From Clostridiales bacterium (GTDB lineage Bacteria > Bacillota > Clostridia > Christensenellales > Aristaeellaceae), in assembly GCA_012728815.1 (NCBI GenBank), contig JAAYEI010000043.1, positions 1 through 64,000 of the forward strand: a DNA stretch of 64,000 bases. The letters run 5' to 3'. A program made the position numbers and the translations under genes. Below are positions 63,950-64,000 of the stretch, piece after piece. Each line of letters begins with the position of its first letter. The first letter of the stretch is position 1. The notes under the pieces were generated by a model that was not told the DNA's origin, ran no database searches, and was given only the letters and a program-made list of their open reading frames with translations.

Positions 63950-64000
63950 ATGAGAAAAATAGCCCGGAACCTGCTGGCATCGCTCCTGATGCTGACGATG
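63950..64000 (+). CDS. Secreted protein, 3' partial
   Basis: AAGGAGG with 7-nt spacing precedes an ATG that opens MRKIARNLLASLLMLTM, a typical signal-peptide start, cut by the window end. Only 17 residues are visible, so the product cannot be named. Confidence 0.75.
   Translation, partial: MRKIARNLLASLLMLTM

Overview
The window is a gene-dense, very G+C-rich chromosomal segment (roughly two thirds G+C by eye), carrying about 57 protein-coding genes and no rRNA, tRNA, CRISPR array, insertion sequence or phage gene that I could recognise. Shine-Dalgarno sequences are strong (AGGAGG type) and many starts overlap the preceding stop as ATGA or GTGA. Promoters look like sigma-A type (TTGxxx, 17 nt, TATAAT-like), and rho-independent hairpins are common. 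The gene content (WhiA followed by a Crh/HPr-like protein, HxlR regulator, DUF4358 lipoprotein with MBOAT acyltransferase, DUF6320 and DUF4342 proteins, M42 peptidases, C+ type L28, CE7 esterase) points to a high-G+C anaerobic Firmicute of the class Clostridia. I would guess an Oscillospirales- or Christensenellales-like gut or digester lineage, but the exact placement is inference.

Layout. 1-8.3 kb: a carbohydrate ABC importer (binding protein cut by the window edge, ATPase, two permeases), interrupted by two secreted proteins of unknown function and a cytoplasmic metallophosphoesterase. 8.4-10.1 kb: an ECF sigma factor with an apparent frameshift and its membrane anti-sigma-like partner. 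10.2-13.6 kb: rluF, a thioredoxin/CcdA thiol-redox pair, a GlsB-type membrane protein and a creatininase-family protein. 13.7-16.7 kb: copper ATPase copA divergent from an HxlR regulator, with overlapping promoters. 17-24.4 kb: cinA, a Gfo/Idh/MocA dehydrogenase, a zinc-ribbon membrane protein, a B12-binding radical SAM protein overlapping a MATE pump tail to tail, and a secreted FN3 protein. 24.6-28 kb: thyA-folA-sugar isomerase operon and a FabK-like flavoprotein. 28.2-32.8 kb: tldD-tldE-rhomboid and a CE7 acetyl esterase. 33-38.1 kb: three tandem M42 aminopeptidases followed by a non-canonical alaS.

38.2-45.4 kb: an OmpR-type two-component system, a DUF4342 protein, a large secreted peptidoglycan-binding repeat protein, and a ychF/ATP-grasp pair. 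45.5-49.3 kb: a four-gene polymer O-acetylation operon (SGNH, DUF4358 lipoprotein, MBOAT, DHHW). 49.4-54.2 kb: rpmB, then a MoxR-DUF58-transglutaminase operon. 54.5-60 kb: pyruvate kinase, an AEC transporter, and an esterase/acyltransferase/DUF6320 cluster. 60-64 kb: murB-whiA, a Crh-like protein, an M15 peptidase homologue that has lost its catalytic residues, and the start of another secreted protein.

The most interesting items are: an alanyl-tRNA synthetase without a C-Ala domain but with an extra ~90-residue helical insertion, at the end of an M42 peptidase operon; a VanY-like protein in which all three zinc ligands and the general base are replaced; an HPr paralogue with Ser46 but no His15 next to whiA; a sugar permease with an added N-terminal extracytoplasmic helical domain; and a copA/hxlR divergent promoter pair sharing one palindromic -35 box inside an inverted repeat. 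All coordinates, hairpins and promoter boxes were found by reading the sequence; no alignment or database search was run.
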